From Deltaproteobacteria bacterium (GTDB lineage Bacteria; Myxococcota_A; Polyangia; Nannocystales; Nannocystaceae), in contig JADJEE010000012.1 of assembly GCA_016709225.1 (NCBI GenBank), positions 1,717,501 through 1,781,500 of the forward strand: DNA of 64,000 nucleotides, in the 5' to 3' direction. Under the pieces are notes generated by a model. It searched no databases and was not told where the DNA came from. It saw nothing but the letters and a program-made list of their open reading frames with translations. The translations under genes were made by a program, and so were the position numbers. Within the stretch, counting starts at the first letter, position 1, and the number at the start of each line of letters is the position of its first letter. Below are positions 27,023 to 35,768 of the stretch, one piece after another.

Positions 27023-28228
27023 ATGACCAACACATACCTGCTCGATCTCCGCTGCTCGGCCACCGGCGCTGCCGTGCCCGCCGGCCAGCTCCACGGCCTG
27101 TCGGCGGCGGGACGACCGCTGGTGTGCCGCTACGATCTCGACCGCATCGCACGAGCGGTCGATCGCGATGCCGTCAGCGCGCGCGCGCGCGGGATGTGGC
27201 GCTGGCGCGAGCTGCTTCCGCTGCCGTTCGACGCAGCGCCCGTGACGCTCGGCGAGGGCGACACCCCGCTGGTCGACGCGCAACGGCTCGCACGAGCGCT
27301 GGGCGTGCGACAGCTGTGGATCAAGGACGAGAGCGTCGAGCCCACGGGGTCGTTCAAGGCGCGCGGCATCGCGGCCGCCGTCAGCATGGCGGTGCACCTG
27401 GGCGTGCGTGCGTTCGCGATCCCCTCGGCGGGCAACGCCGGTGGCGCGCTGGCGGCCTACGCTGCGCGGGCCGGACGCCCTGCGCACGTGTTCGTGCCGA
27501 GCGACACGCCCATCGTCAACCAACGCGAGGTGCTGCTCTACGGTGCGACGCTGCACCGCGTCGAAGGGCTGATCCACGACTGCGGCCGACGAGTCGCGCA
27601 GATGCGCGAGGAGCTCGACGCCTTCGATGTGTCGACGCTCAAAGAGCCCTACCGGCTCGAGGGCAAGAAGACGATGGGGCTCGAGATCTGCGAGCAGCTC
27701 GGCTGGCGCGTGCCCGATGTGGTGGTCTACCCGACCGGCGGTGGCACCGGCCTGCTGGGCGTGCACGCCGCGATCGCTGCGCTCGCGCGACTCGGCTGGC
27801 TCCGCGAGGCCCGACAACCGCGCTTCGTGGTGGTGCAGGCCAGCGGGTGCGCGCCGATCGTGCGGGCGTGGGAGCGCGGCGCCGACGAGGCCGAGACCTT
27901 CGAACCCGCGCACACGCTGGCGTCGGGGCTCCGGGTGCCCAAGGCGGTGGGCGATCGCATGATGCTGGAGATCCTCCGCGAGACCGGCGGCACCGCGATC
28001 GCGATCGACGATCGCGAGCTGCTCGCCGACATGGCGCTACTGGCCCGCAGCGAAGGCCTGTGCGCTTGCCCCGAGGCAGGCGCGTGCGTGAGCGCGATCC
28101 GATCGCTACGCGCGTCCGGCTACATCCGCCCCGACGACGAGGTGCTGACCTTCAACACCGGCGCCGGGACCAAGTACGTCGAGCTCCTGCCGGAACTCGA
28201 CGGGCCGGCTACGGATCGAGCTCGGTGA
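27023..28228 (+). CDS. thrC: Threonine synthase
   Basis: 401 residues, PLP-dependent: converts O-phospho-L-homoserine to threonine. The N-terminal CSATGAAV region resembles the zinc-ribbon-like start of the plant/archaeal-type enzymes, though with few cysteines. The PLP lysine is K112 in SFKARG, the phosphate loop is SAGNAGGA, and the glycine-rich loop is PTGGGTGLLGV. LKEPYRLEGKKTMGLEICEQ is strongly conserved. It follows queE by 4 nt. Its last 20 nt overlap the convergent next gene. Confidence 0.93.
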   Translation: MTNTYLLDLRCSATGAAVPAGQLHGLSAAGRPLVCRYDLDRIARAVDRDAVSARARGMWRWRELLPLPFDAAPVTLGEGDTPLVDAQRLARALGVRQLWIKDESVEPTGSFKARGIAAAVSMAVHLGVRAFAIPSAGNAGGALAAYAARAGRPAHVFVPSDTPIVNQREVLLYGATLHRVEGLIHDCGRRVAQMREELDAFDVSTLKEPYRLEGKKTMGLEICEQLGWRVPDVVVYPTGGGTGLLGVHAAIAALARLGWLREARQPRFVVVQASGCAPIVRAWERGADEAETFEPAHTLASGLRVPKAVGDRMMLEILRETGGTAIAIDDRELLADMALLARSEGLCACPEAGACVSAIRSLRASGYIRPDDEVLTFNTGAGTKYVELLPELDGPATDRAR

Positions 28229-29045
28229 TCGCGAACTCGGCTTCGTCCTCGGGGTCGACGCTGAGCGCGGGACGCCAGCGCTCGTAGCCAGGGAACGGCT
28301 CGCCCGCGATCTCGAGCGAGTGCCCGTGCTGGCTCTCGGCCGGGTCGACGGTCGGCCGCGGACTTGCGGCGGCACCGGCGGGCATCGTCGCGGTGTCGGA
28401 GGGCGACGGTGTCCCCCACATCGCGGGGGTCTGCCCCACGGGAGTGACCATGGTGGCGGTACCGGTGGGGCTGGTGGTGTCCCACGAGGCGCCACGTCGC
28501 GGCACCTGGTGCGGCGCCGGCGTGATCATGGTGGCCGCGTTGGTGGCGGTGGCTTCACTCGACCAGTTCGCCACCGGCATCGATGCGCTGCTCGACGCCG
28601 CAGCCGGTTGCATGTCGACGCCGGTGGTCCGCCGCTTGCGCGGTGGTTCGGCCGGCGCCGGCGTGGCGGTGGGCGCAGGTCGGGGCATCGGCGTGATCGA
28701 CGAAATCTCCGCGCGCGCCTCGATGCCGCGAGCGTGCCGCGGCTGACACAAACGCCAGAAGCGGATGGTCTTCGCGCTCGCCCCGGTCAGGCGCATCAGC
28801 TCCTCGTCGGTGAGGCGCGGCAGGAGATCGAGGTACTGCGCGAGGCCGTTGCCGATCTCCACCACCTGGCGACGAAGCGTCGCGACGACCTCGAGCTCGA
28901 CACCGGCGAGCCGCGCGAGCTCGTCGTCCGCCAGGCGCGCGAAGAGGTCGAGGTACGGCACCAAGCGGTTCATCGGATTGTTCCGACGGGCCGCATCCGA
29001 TCGCGTGACCGTGTCACGCCGCGTGCTGTCGGGCCCCTCCGCCAT
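28209..29045 (-). CDS. Hypothetical protein with duplicated helical motif and Thr/Pro-rich tail
   Basis: 278 residues, cytoplasmic. Two related 33-residue units lie at about 28-60 (LVPYLDLFARLADDELARLAG) and 68-100 (LAQYLDLLPRLTDEELMRLTG). The second runs into a helix-turn-helix-like segment (SAKTIRFWRL). The remainder is low-complexity Ala/Pro/Thr with repeated TATM words. Possibly a regulator with a disordered tail, but no family was recognised. It overlaps the thrC end by 20 nt and starts 10 nt after TATCGT. Confidence 0.72.
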   Translation of the reverse strand: MAEGPDSTRRDTVTRSDAARRNNPMNRLVPYLDLFARLADDELARLAGVELEVVATLRRQVVEIGNGLAQYLDLLPRLTDEELMRLTGASAKTIRFWRLCQPRHARGIEARAEISSITPMPRPAPTATPAPAEPPRKRRTTGVDMQPAAASSSASMPVANWSSEATATNAATMITPAPHQVPRRGASWDTTSPTGTATMVTPVGQTPAMWGTPSPSDTATMPAGAAASPRPTVDPAESQHGHSLEIAGEPFPGYERWRPALSVDPEDEAEFAITELDP

Positions 29046-29055
29046 GGCGAGTACG

Positions 29056-29061
29056 ACGATA
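29056..29061 (-). promoter_or_regulatory. -10-like box TATCGT
   Basis: Ends 10 nt before ATG 29045. The rest of the 29046-29286 divergent gap shows nothing else apart from the hemJ box. Confidence 0.45.
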
Positions 29062-29273
29062 CACGATCGGACGGCCGTGGTTGCCGTGCGTCGACGTCCC
29101 GCGCTCGCCCGACCCGCGGCCCATGACCGCGCGCCGGCCGTGCACGTGCGCGCACGCTCGCCCCGCCCATGACTCGGCTCACTTTCGCCACGTCCGGGAC
29201 GAACCCTCGCGGCGCCAGGGGTTCACCGGCCTCACCTCGAGCGGGGACGCACGCGTGGCCGGGGCCAGGCTGC

Positions 29274-29279
29274 TAGCCT
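29274..29279 (+). promoter_or_regulatory. -10-like box TAGCCT for hemJ
   Basis: GCTAGCCT ends 7 nt before ATG 29287. There is no room for a Shine-Dalgarno after a start site 6-7 nt downstream. Confidence 0.5.
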
Positions 29280-29286
29280 TGCGGCG

Positions 29287-29718
29287 ATGTCCTACGACGG
29301 ACTGCGCGCACTCCACATCATCGCAGTCGTGACGTGGTTTGCGGGCCTCTTCTACATCTTCCGGCTGTACGTCTATCACGTCGAGAATCGCGAAGACGAT
29401 CGCGTCACCGCCCTGCTGCGCGTGATGGAGCGGCGACTGTATCGCGGGATCTGCTGGCCCGCGATGGTGATCACGACGCTCTTCGGCGTGTGGCTGTGGG
29501 CACGCGACTTCTCGTTCTACCTCGCGTCGGGGTGGTTCCACGTCAAGCTCACCGCGCTGTTGTTGCTGTTCGGCTATCACTTCTATTGCGGCAAGGTGCG
29601 CCGCGACCTCGAGGCCGGACGCTGCCGTCTGACCTCGCGCCAGTGTCGGTTGATCAACGAAGTGCCCACGGTGCTGCTCGTGACGATCGTCTGCATGGCC
29701 GTCCTCAAGCCGTTCTGA
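29287..29718 (+). CDS. hemJ: HemJ-type protoporphyrinogen IX oxidase
   Basis: 143 residues with four transmembrane helices, the usual HemJ (UPF0093) size. HemJ oxidises protoporphyrinogen IX to protoporphyrin IX in haem synthesis at the inner membrane. Conserved features are ALHIIAVVTWFAGLFYIFRL with the haem-ligand-type His, the WPAMVITTLFGVWLW helix, GWFHVKL, YHFYCGK, and RLINEVPTVLLV. Single gene with its own box; the next gene is 111 nt away. Confidence 0.9.
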   Translation: MSYDGLRALHIIAVVTWFAGLFYIFRLYVYHVENREDDRVTALLRVMERRLYRGICWPAMVITTLFGVWLWARDFSFYLASGWFHVKLTALLLLFGYHFYCGKVRRDLEAGRCRLTSRQCRLINEVPTVLLVTIVCMAVLKPF

Positions 29719-29817
29719 GCGCCCCGCCGCCGGCGTCGCCCGAGGGCCCCGACACGGCCCCACGTTGCGCGCGCGCGCGCGCCCTGCTGGCGCGTTGTCC
29801 GGCGTCGGCCACCCGCC

Positions 29818-29823
29818 TATGAT
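29818..29823 (+). promoter_or_regulatory. -10-like box TATGAT
   Basis: Ends only 6 nt before ATG 29830, one of the shortest spacings in the window. Best match to the TATAAT consensus here. Confidence 0.5.
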
Positions 29824-29829
29824 CGTCCG

Positions 29830-30615
29830 ATGGTACGTCCACGCCGCGGCCACGGCCGAGCGCAGCGAAGGTCTGCGGCGTCGCGGTTGCACGGCCACCT
29901 CGCCGCGTGGCTCGCACTGTCGGCGGCGTGCAAGGGCGACGACGATCGCAACAGCTGCGGCGTGCCGACCAACGAGATCTCGATCGTCGCGACGCTGGTC
30001 GACAACGGGCTGAGCCTGCGCACCGAGGTCGACTTCGCGGTCGGCGACCGCAGCACCGACGTCGATGGCATCTCCCTGTGCAGCGACGACGAGCTCTCGA
30101 TCGCGGGTGAGCAGCCCAACCAGACCGAGCGCAACGAGCGGGTGATCTACTCGCACACGCAGCCCGCCGACGGCCAGCGCAGCGTCGAGGTGGTGCTCAC
30201 GCGGACCGATGGCGAGCGCACCGCGGTCGCCATCGAGCTGCCCGAAGCGTTCGACATCACGGCGCCGGCACCGATGGCGAAGGTCTCGCGCTCGGCGGAC
30301 TTCATGCTGACGTGGGCACCACCTGCGCCCGAAGGCTCGATGCGCATCACGCTCGTCGAGGAGATCGGCAACGGCATCTGCCTGGAGACCGGCACCGCCG
30401 AGCACGACTACAAGGACAGCATGGGCGTCGACGTCGACGACGACGGCAACTGGCTCATCCCCGCCGCCGTGATCGCCGGCGGCGCGCGCGACAAGTGCGA
30501 CGCGCAGTACCGCTTCGCACGCTACGAAGACGTCGCGTACCCGTCGAGCTTCGCGCCCGGTGGCTACATCGAGGGCCGCACCGAGCGGATCGTCGCGTTC
30601 GTGTCGGTCCCCTGA
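29830..30615 (+). CDS. Predicted lipoprotein, unknown function
   Basis: 261 residues. A long basic n-region (MVRPRRGHGRAQRRS) precedes LAAWLALSAAC, so Cys about 34 is the likely lipidated residue. The mature protein is acidic, probably beta-rich (NEISIVATLVDNGLSLRTEVDF, RSVEVVLTRTDGERTAVAIELP), with an Ig-like or C2-like look and several cysteines. No family recognised. It begins 6 nt after TATGAT. Confidence 0.75.
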   Translation: MVRPRRGHGRAQRRSAASRLHGHLAAWLALSAACKGDDDRNSCGVPTNEISIVATLVDNGLSLRTEVDFAVGDRSTDVDGISLCSDDELSIAGEQPNQTERNERVIYSHTQPADGQRSVEVVLTRTDGERTAVAIELPEAFDITAPAPMAKVSRSADFMLTWAPPAPEGSMRITLVEEIGNGICLETGTAEHDYKDSMGVDVDDDGNWLIPAAVIAGGARDKCDAQYRFARYEDVAYPSSFAPGGYIEGRTERIVAFVSVP

Positions 30616-30660
30616 GCGCACGGTCCTTCGCGACGCCCCCCTTGGCCGGGGTGGGTTGCG

Positions 30661-30981
30661 GTGCCGCGCCAGCTGGGCCACAGTCAGCCGGTGCGACTGC
30701 CTCGCAAGGGCATCCTGATCCGGCTGTGCATCTACGTGCCGCTGCTCGGCTACCTGTCGTACCGCGCGTTCGACCGCTGGTGGGCGGAGCGACATCCGGC
30801 GCCGACGGAGCAGGACGAGCTCGATCGCAAGCTGGCGCCACACAAGCGCGTCATCACCCTGCCCGACGGCTCACAGCAGGAGATCGTCGAGCTCACGCCG
30901 GAGCAAGCCGAGGAGCTCCTCGGCCCGTTGCCGACGCACGAGCCGCGGGATCCCGGACCCGCGAAGGCACCCGCCCCCTGA
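30661..30981 (+). CDS. Small single-helix membrane protein
   Basis: 106 residues from GTG 30661, or 96 from GTG 30691, which places the helix closer to the start. A transmembrane helix (ILIRLCIYVPLLGYLSYRAF) is followed by an acidic soluble tail with LPDGSQQEIVELTPEQAEELLG and a Pro-rich end. Family not recognised. It precedes cyaY by 14 nt and likely shares its transcript. Confidence 0.62.
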   Translation: MPRQLGHSQPVRLPRKGILIRLCIYVPLLGYLSYRAFDRWWAERHPAPTEQDELDRKLAPHKRVITLPDGSQQEIVELTPEQAEELLGPLPTHEPRDPGPAKAPAP

Positions 30982-30995
30982 CGACGAGGACCACC

Positions 30996-31316
30996 GTGGA
31001 GCGAGACGAGTTCATCAAGCTGTCGTCGCACGCGCTCGAACACATCGAGCGTACGCTCGGCGCGCTCGAGCACGATGCGCTCGATGTCCAGCTGGCCGGT
31101 GACGTGCTGACACTGTCGTTCGACGACGGCGTGCGTTTCGTGGTCAACGCCCACAGCGCCGCGGGTCAGATCTGGATGGCCGCGGGCCGCACGGCGTGGC
31201 ACTTCGACTGGGTGCCCGAGCGCGAGCGGTGGGTCGCGAGCAAGAACGGCGACGAGCTGATGGGCACGCTCGCACGCTCGGTGGGTGGCAAGCTGGGCGT
31301 CGACGTGTCGCTGTGA
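30996..31316 (+). CDS. cyaY: CyaY, bacterial frataxin
   Basis: 106 residues, the typical length. Frataxin modulates IscS-based Fe-S cluster assembly and binds iron through an acidic first helix. Visible are the acidic N-terminal helix (ERDEFIKLSSHALEHIERTL), VQLAGDVLTLSFDDGVRFVVN, the QIWMAAGRTAWHFDW core of the frataxin fold, and a GDELMGTLARSV final helix. GTG 30996 has GAGGA upstream. The stop overlaps the folK start (GTGA). Confidence 0.88.
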   Translation: MERDEFIKLSSHALEHIERTLGALEHDALDVQLAGDVLTLSFDDGVRFVVNAHSAAGQIWMAAGRTAWHFDWVPERERWVASKNGDELMGTLARSVGGKLGVDVSL

Positions 31317-31819
31317 TCGCGACCGCCTTGGTCGGCCTGGGCAGCAACATCGAGCCCCGCCGCGATCACCTCCGCACCGCGGTCGCGGCGATTCGCGAGG
31401 TCTTCGGCGGGCCGGTGCGCTGCTCACCGGTGTTCGAGAGCCGCCCGCTCGGCCCATCGGCCACGAACTTCCTCAACGCCGCGGTCGCGTGCCCGGTCGA
31501 CCGCGAGCCGGCCCGCGTGCTCGCAGCGCTGCACGAGATCGAAGCCGCCATGGGCCGCATCCGCACCGAACGCTGGGCCGCGCGCACCATCGATCTCGAT
31601 CTCTTGGCGTGGATCCCGGATGGGGCCGTGCGCTCGGTCGAGCGCGACGCCGCGCCGATCCTGCCGCACCCCGGCCTGGTCCATCGCGACTTCGTGCTAC
31701 AGCCGCTGCTGCACGTATGGCCGCAGCTCGAACACGACGGTCGCAAGGTCGCCGAGCTGTTGGCCGGGCTCCCGGCCGCCGAACGCCTCGTGATCGACGG
31801 CTCGGCCTCGCCGCTGTGA
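31313..31819 (+). CDS. folK: 6-hydroxymethyl-7,8-dihydropterin pyrophosphokinase
   Basis: 168 residues. FolK transfers pyrophosphate from ATP to hydroxymethyldihydropterin in folate synthesis. Family motifs: ALVGLGSNIEPR at the N-terminus, FLNAAVACPV, LHEIEAAMGRIRTERWAARTIDLDLL with the metal-binding DLD, and LPHPGLVHRDFVLQPLL. GTG 31313 overlaps the cyaY stop by 4 nt, so the two are translationally coupled. No other fol genes in the window. Confidence 0.96.
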   Translation: MIATALVGLGSNIEPRRDHLRTAVAAIREVFGGPVRCSPVFESRPLGPSATNFLNAAVACPVDREPARVLAALHEIEAAMGRIRTERWAARTIDLDLLAWIPDGAVRSVERDAAPILPHPGLVHRDFVLQPLLHVWPQLEHDGRKVAELLAGLPAAERLVIDGSASPL

Positions 31820-31849
31820 CGCCCGTGGCCGACGCCACGACAGCTGTGC

Positions 31850-31855
31850 TACCTT
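31850..31855 (+). promoter_or_regulatory. -10-like box TACCTT for tRNA-Val
   Basis: GCTACCTT ends 13 nt before the mature tRNA 5' end. A start about 7 nt downstream would leave a short RNase P leader. Finding the same box before a tRNA supports its being a promoter and not a translation signal. Confidence 0.5.
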
Positions 31856-31868
31856 CGCGACGCGACGC

Positions 31869-31940
31869 AGGCGGATAGCTCAGTGGTAGAGCGGCGCGTT
31901 TACACCGCGTTGGTCGCAGGTTCGATCCCTGTTCCGCCTA
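31869..31940 (+). tRNA. tRNA-Val, anticodon UAC
   Basis: 72 nt folding into a full cloverleaf. Acceptor AGGCGGA pairs with TCCGCCT. The D-arm is GCTC-loop-GAGC, the anticodon stem GCGCG/CGCGT encloses TTTACAC (anticodon TAC), the T-arm is GCAGG-TTCGATC-CCTGT, and the discriminator is A. CCA is not encoded. Confidence 0.96.
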
Positions 31941-31990
31941 CCGCCGTCGGTGGCCGAGACCGACACACCGCCCGCGGGGGCGATCGCGGT

Positions 31991-31996
31991 TAGGAT
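31991..31996 (+). promoter_or_regulatory. -10-like box TAGGAT
   Basis: GTTAGGAT ends 9 nt before ATG 32006. It separates this gene from the upstream tRNA. Confidence 0.5.
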
Positions 31997-32005
31997 GTGC
32001 CCGCG

Positions 32006-32656
32006 ATGGACGACGTCACCTTCTTCGGCCTCAGCCACGTGGACGTGCTGGTCTCGGACCTGCCGCGCGCGCGGCGGCTCTACGCCGAGACGCTCGGCTT
32101 CGTGGTGCGGGCCGAGGGCGAGGGCTGGCTCGACCTCGACGCGGGCAGCACTTCGCTGCGCCTGATCGCGGTGCGCAACCCGGAGCAGCGGGTGTCGCTG
32201 CGCGTGCAGTCGCCGACGGTCGAGCGTGCGCTCGAGCACCTCCAGCGCGCGGGCGCCAAGCTGCTCTACCCCGCCGCACGAACGCCAGAGCTCGAGATCA
32301 TGGGGGCGGTGCGCGACCCCGATGGCAACACCATCGTGGTGTGGCGCGCACTGAGCGAGGACGAGTACGACTTCGTGCCCGAACTGCCGACGGTGCTGTC
32401 GTGGCAGCCAGAGGCCGAGACCATGCTGAAGTCGTTGCTCAAGAGCGTGCCGGCGCTGTTCCGCGCGTTGGCGCGGCGTCGCGTGGTCGCGGTGACGGAG
32501 GAACTCGCCGCCCGCACCAAGCTGGTCACGCGTGAGGAGGTGATCCGTGGCTTCATCCTCTCGAGCCCGAAGGTCACCCGCGGACGCAACCGCAAGCCGC
32601 TCATCGAGCACGGCGTCGACGTCGATCGCTACCAGGCCGACTGGGACGCGGAGTAG
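32006..32656 (+). CDS. VOC (glyoxalase) domain fused to a PCP_red-like domain
   Basis: 216 residues. Residues about 1-120 are a VOC/glyoxalase fold (LSHVDVLVSDLPRARRLYAE, then AVRDPDGNTIVVW). Residues about 130-190 (SWQPEAETMLKSLLKSVPAL, RRVVAVTEELAARTKLVTRE) match the pattern of the PCP_red domain found at the C-terminus of light-independent protochlorophyllide reductase ChlB/BchB. No photosynthesis genes are present. The C-terminal extension is basic. VOC enzymes use a metal for isomerase, lyase or dioxygenase chemistry; which applies here is unknown. Confidence 0.8.
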   Translation: MDDVTFFGLSHVDVLVSDLPRARRLYAETLGFVVRAEGEGWLDLDAGSTSLRLIAVRNPEQRVSLRVQSPTVERALEHLQRAGAKLLYPAARTPELEIMGAVRDPDGNTIVVWRALSEDEYDFVPELPTVLSWQPEAETMLKSLLKSVPALFRALARRRVVAVTEELAARTKLVTREEVIRGFILSSPKVTRGRNRKPLIEHGVDVDRYQADWDAE

Positions 32657-32662
32657 TCGCGG

Positions 32663-35600
32663 TCACGGCTCGAGCAGGGATGCCCGCGCGCGCTCGATGG
32701 TGGTCGCGTTACCGGCGAGATCGCGCACACCGACGCGCAGGGTCGCGTCCATCGGTACGCCGGTCAGCGCAACCGTCACGATGCCCGCGGCGGCCCCGAC
32801 CCCCGGCGCGAGGTCGGTCCATCCGCCGTCACCGCGCCACTGCACCGTGAGCGCGTCGACGTCGATCCCGGTGCCGACGTCGACCATGCCGAGCGCGAGG
32901 GTCTGCGGCGCGGCGCCGGCGATTCGGGCCACCAACACCGGTGCCGCGGTGTCGGCACGAACGGCCTCGCCACCGGCGGTGCCGGTGTCGATCCAACGCG
33001 CCAGCGTGCGTAGCTCCTCGGGTGTGATCGCACTCGGGTGATCGACACCGAAGTCGACATCGGCATCGTCGCCGACGAGGTCGGCATCGGTGCGACCGTC
33101 GACCCGCGCGTTGGCGGCCTTCCAGTACAGCAGGCTGCCGCGCGCCGACATGAAGCGCACGTGGCGGGACAGCTGCGGCTTGCGAAGCGTGCCGGCGGGG
33201 TTCTGCTGGCCCACCGGCACGTACTGCTGCGGATAGTCGGCGGTGAGCCGCCACCACGTCGAGCCAACATCGACGCCGGGCAGGTCGAGGCGCAGGCCGC
33301 CGGCGGCGGCGTCGGTGGCGTGGCACTCGACGCAGCGCGCCTGCAGGATCGGCCACACGTCGCGTTCGAACTCGATCGACACGCCGAAGCCCTCGCGCAG
33401 CTCGAGTTCGGGCGCCTCGGGTGTGCCGCCGGCGAGCAGCTGCACCTGCCCGCCGCCGGCGAGCAGCGGCGCCGCATCGGCGGCGGCGGTCTCCTCGAAC
33501 CGCAGCGGCAGCTGCGAGCGCACGTGACAACCGCCGCAGGTGCGCTCCTCGCCCGGCCGGGTCGAGAACGGTACCTGCGACGACGACAACGCCCGACCTT
33601 CGCAGTCGAGGCCCGCGATCAACAACGGCGTGTCGGCCGGCACACGCACGCGGAAGGAGGTGTCGGGGTCGCCCAGCGGATCGACCACCGCGACACCGCC
33701 GTCGAACTTGCGCACGGGGAGCTCTGCGACGATCCACGCGCGATGGCCCATCGCGGTGAACATCGTGGTGAGATCGTCGGCGACGTTGGTCGCGAGTGCG
33801 CTGATGCGCACGCCGCAGACCTCGTCGTCGCCCCACTCGGAGGTCTGCGCGCCTTGCAGCGCCCAGTGGGTCTCGCTGCCGAAGGGGTTGCCGACCACGC
33901 TGCGGGTCTCGTGCTGCAACAGCGACGAGCCCGAGAGCACGGCGAACGGTGTCGCGAACGGCAGCGCCGCCAGCTGCGGTGCCCTTCGGTGCGCCGGCTC
34001 GATGTGCTCGGGTGCGGCCGCGGCGTAGAGCCCGGCCCAGGGGCCGATCCGTCGCGGCATGATCTCGTGGTAGGCGGGCGAGTCGATGATCGGCACCAGC
34101 TGGTTGGGATGATCGAGCGGCAGGCCGTCGACGCGGTAGATGCCCGCATCGCAGCCGGGGTTGTCGGCGCCGAGCCACTCGAGCGCGTTCACGGGGGTCA
34201 GCCCGGTGGTGCCGGAGGTGGCGGGCGGCGGCGCCTCGTCGGGGAACGGCGGGCCGGTGTTCGACGCGTTCTCACTGCACGCGCCCTTGGTCCACGTCAG
34301 CAGCAGAGCCCCGCCGGCGATGGCGGTGGGATCGCGCAGGAACCCCGCGAAGGCCAGGGGATCGGCGAACCCGGCCACCGAGAGCGGCGGCTCGGGCATC
34401 GCTGGCGAGAAGCCGATCCAGCTCGAGCTCCACGGCGCGACATGATCGAGATCGGTCGGCAGGAACACCTCGCTGTCGGCGACGGTGTGCGGCGCCGGGC
34501 CCTCGAGACCGTTCGGATCGGGCGTGAATGCGAACAACGCCCCGGCCCCCACGGGGCTGCTGCTCTCGACGAACAGCAGGCGACCGTCGGGCAGCTGATC
34601 GAACCCTGCGATCTGGCTGTGCTGCAGCGGGCCCGAGCTGAGGTGGGTGTGTTCGCCGAGCAGCGCTGCAAAGCGGGCCCCGTCGGGGTCCTGGACGTAG
34701 AGGTGGTGGATGTTGCGGTAGGCACCGGCGCTACCGGGCGCGCCGTTGTTGTACCGGTACGCGCGCAGGCCTTCGCTGTGACTCGACACCAGCGCGACGC
34801 GGCCGTCGATCAGCTGGCGCGGCGCGACGCTGGCCGTGGTCGCGTTCGCGCCGGCGCGCACGAGACCCTCGCCGTCGTCGTCGAGCACGAACAGCTCGAC
34901 CAGCGACGGCGTCGTGATGGCCTGCCCGCTACCCTGTCGCAGCAGCGAGCCGAGCCGATCGTCGCGGCGCACGGTGAACATCACCCGGCCGTCTTCGAGG
35001 AAGGTCGGGGCTCGACGGATCTCGCCCGGTGGCGCGGCCGCGATGCGCTCCTCGCCGCTCACGAGGTCGACCACGTGGATGTCGGCATGGGTCGGGACCA
35101 GCACCGGGTTGGGCAGGTCGACGTAGCGCACGATGACGTCGTCGGCGGCGGGGTCGAGCGCCGGGCCGACCACGCTCTCGGAGCGATGCGCGATGCTGCC
35201 GTGCACCACCGCAAACGCGATCGAGCGACCGTCGAAGGCGACCGCGGGGTCGATGGCGGCGCAGGTCTGCACCTCGGTGCTGGTGGCGCTGCAGTCGAAC
35301 AGCACGGTGTCCGTACCGTCGTCGTCGTGCAGCATCAGGTCACATGGCGCAGCGAAGTCGCGGTCCCGCAGCGCGCTCGGTAGGGCGTCGTAGACGTCGA
35401 CGAAGCCGAACGTCCGCGTCCGTGGCACCACCGCGCCGGCGACAGTGACGTCGGCGGCGACCTCGAGCGGCACCTGGGTCCGAGGGCAGCGCACGTACAA
35501 CAGGCCCGACGGCACCGCCTCGCCGCCGTCGCCGGACGCACCGCTCGGATCACCGCTGTCACCGCTGCCACCCTGGGTGCCCGACGCGCTGGCGGAGCCC

Positions 35601-35695
35601 GACTCGAACGGGTGCAGCGATCCTCCGCACGCCGCCACCCACGATGCACCGACGAGGCACATCGCGAGGCTCACCGATGATCGACATCGCCCCAC
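32663..35695 (-). CDS. Giant lipoprotein with beta-propeller-like region and CXXCH motifs
   Basis: 1010 residues from GTG 35695, which has GGAGG 6 nt upstream. The signal ends WVAAC. A Ser/Gly/Asp linker is followed by a long beta-rich region of propeller-like repeats (VHVVDLVSGEERI-type words, DGRVMFTVRRDD, DGRVALVSSHSEG). Two CXXCH sites appear in the last third, CGGCH (about 717) and CVECH (about 787, in LQARCVECHATD), followed by an Ig-like C-terminal domain. The layout recalls hydrazine-synthase-alpha-like and planctomycete-type cytochrome proteins. Haem attachment is plausible but unproven. It is convergent with the VOC gene. Confidence 0.8.
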   Translation of the reverse strand: MGRCRSSVSLAMCLVGASWVAACGGSLHPFESGSASASGTQGGSGDSGDPSGASGDGGEAVPSGLLYVRCPRTQVPLEVAADVTVAGAVVPRTRTFGFVDVYDALPSALRDRDFAAPCDLMLHDDDGTDTVLFDCSATSTEVQTCAAIDPAVAFDGRSIAFAVVHGSIAHRSESVVGPALDPAADDVIVRYVDLPNPVLVPTHADIHVVDLVSGEERIAAAPPGEIRRAPTFLEDGRVMFTVRRDDRLGSLLRQGSGQAITTPSLVELFVLDDDGEGLVRAGANATTASVAPRQLIDGRVALVSSHSEGLRAYRYNNGAPGSAGAYRNIHHLYVQDPDGARFAALLGEHTHLSSGPLQHSQIAGFDQLPDGRLLFVESSSPVGAGALFAFTPDPNGLEGPAPHTVADSEVFLPTDLDHVAPWSSSWIGFSPAMPEPPLSVAGFADPLAFAGFLRDPTAIAGGALLLTWTKGACSENASNTGPPFPDEAPPPATSGTTGLTPVNALEWLGADNPGCDAGIYRVDGLPLDHPNQLVPIIDSPAYHEIMPRRIGPWAGLYAAAAPEHIEPAHRRAPQLAALPFATPFAVLSGSSLLQHETRSVVGNPFGSETHWALQGAQTSEWGDDEVCGVRISALATNVADDLTTMFTAMGHRAWIVAELPVRKFDGGVAVVDPLGDPDTSFRVRVPADTPLLIAGLDCEGRALSSSQVPFSTRPGEERTCGGCHVRSQLPLRFEETAAADAAPLLAGGGQVQLLAGGTPEAPELELREGFGVSIEFERDVWPILQARCVECHATDAAAGGLRLDLPGVDVGSTWWRLTADYPQQYVPVGQQNPAGTLRKPQLSRHVRFMSARGSLLYWKAANARVDGRTDADLVGDDADVDFGVDHPSAITPEELRTLARWIDTGTAGGEAVRADTAAPVLVARIAGAAPQTLALGMVDVGTGIDVDALTVQWRGDGGWTDLAPGVGAAAGIVTVALTGVPMDATLRVGVRDLAGNATTIERARASLLEP

Positions 35696-35768
35696 GCTCG
35701 CCTCCAAGCGTGCCACCTGTCGCGCGTGCCGGTCAAAGCCGACGCGCTCGCGCGCAGCCGCGACGAGC

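Noticed and set aside
33038..35383. A 781-codon open frame antisense to the giant lipoprotein
   Set aside because: It has Arg/His/Gln-rich composition and no domains, and the opposite strand has signal, Shine-Dalgarno and CXXCH motifs. Long antisense frames are expected at this GC content.
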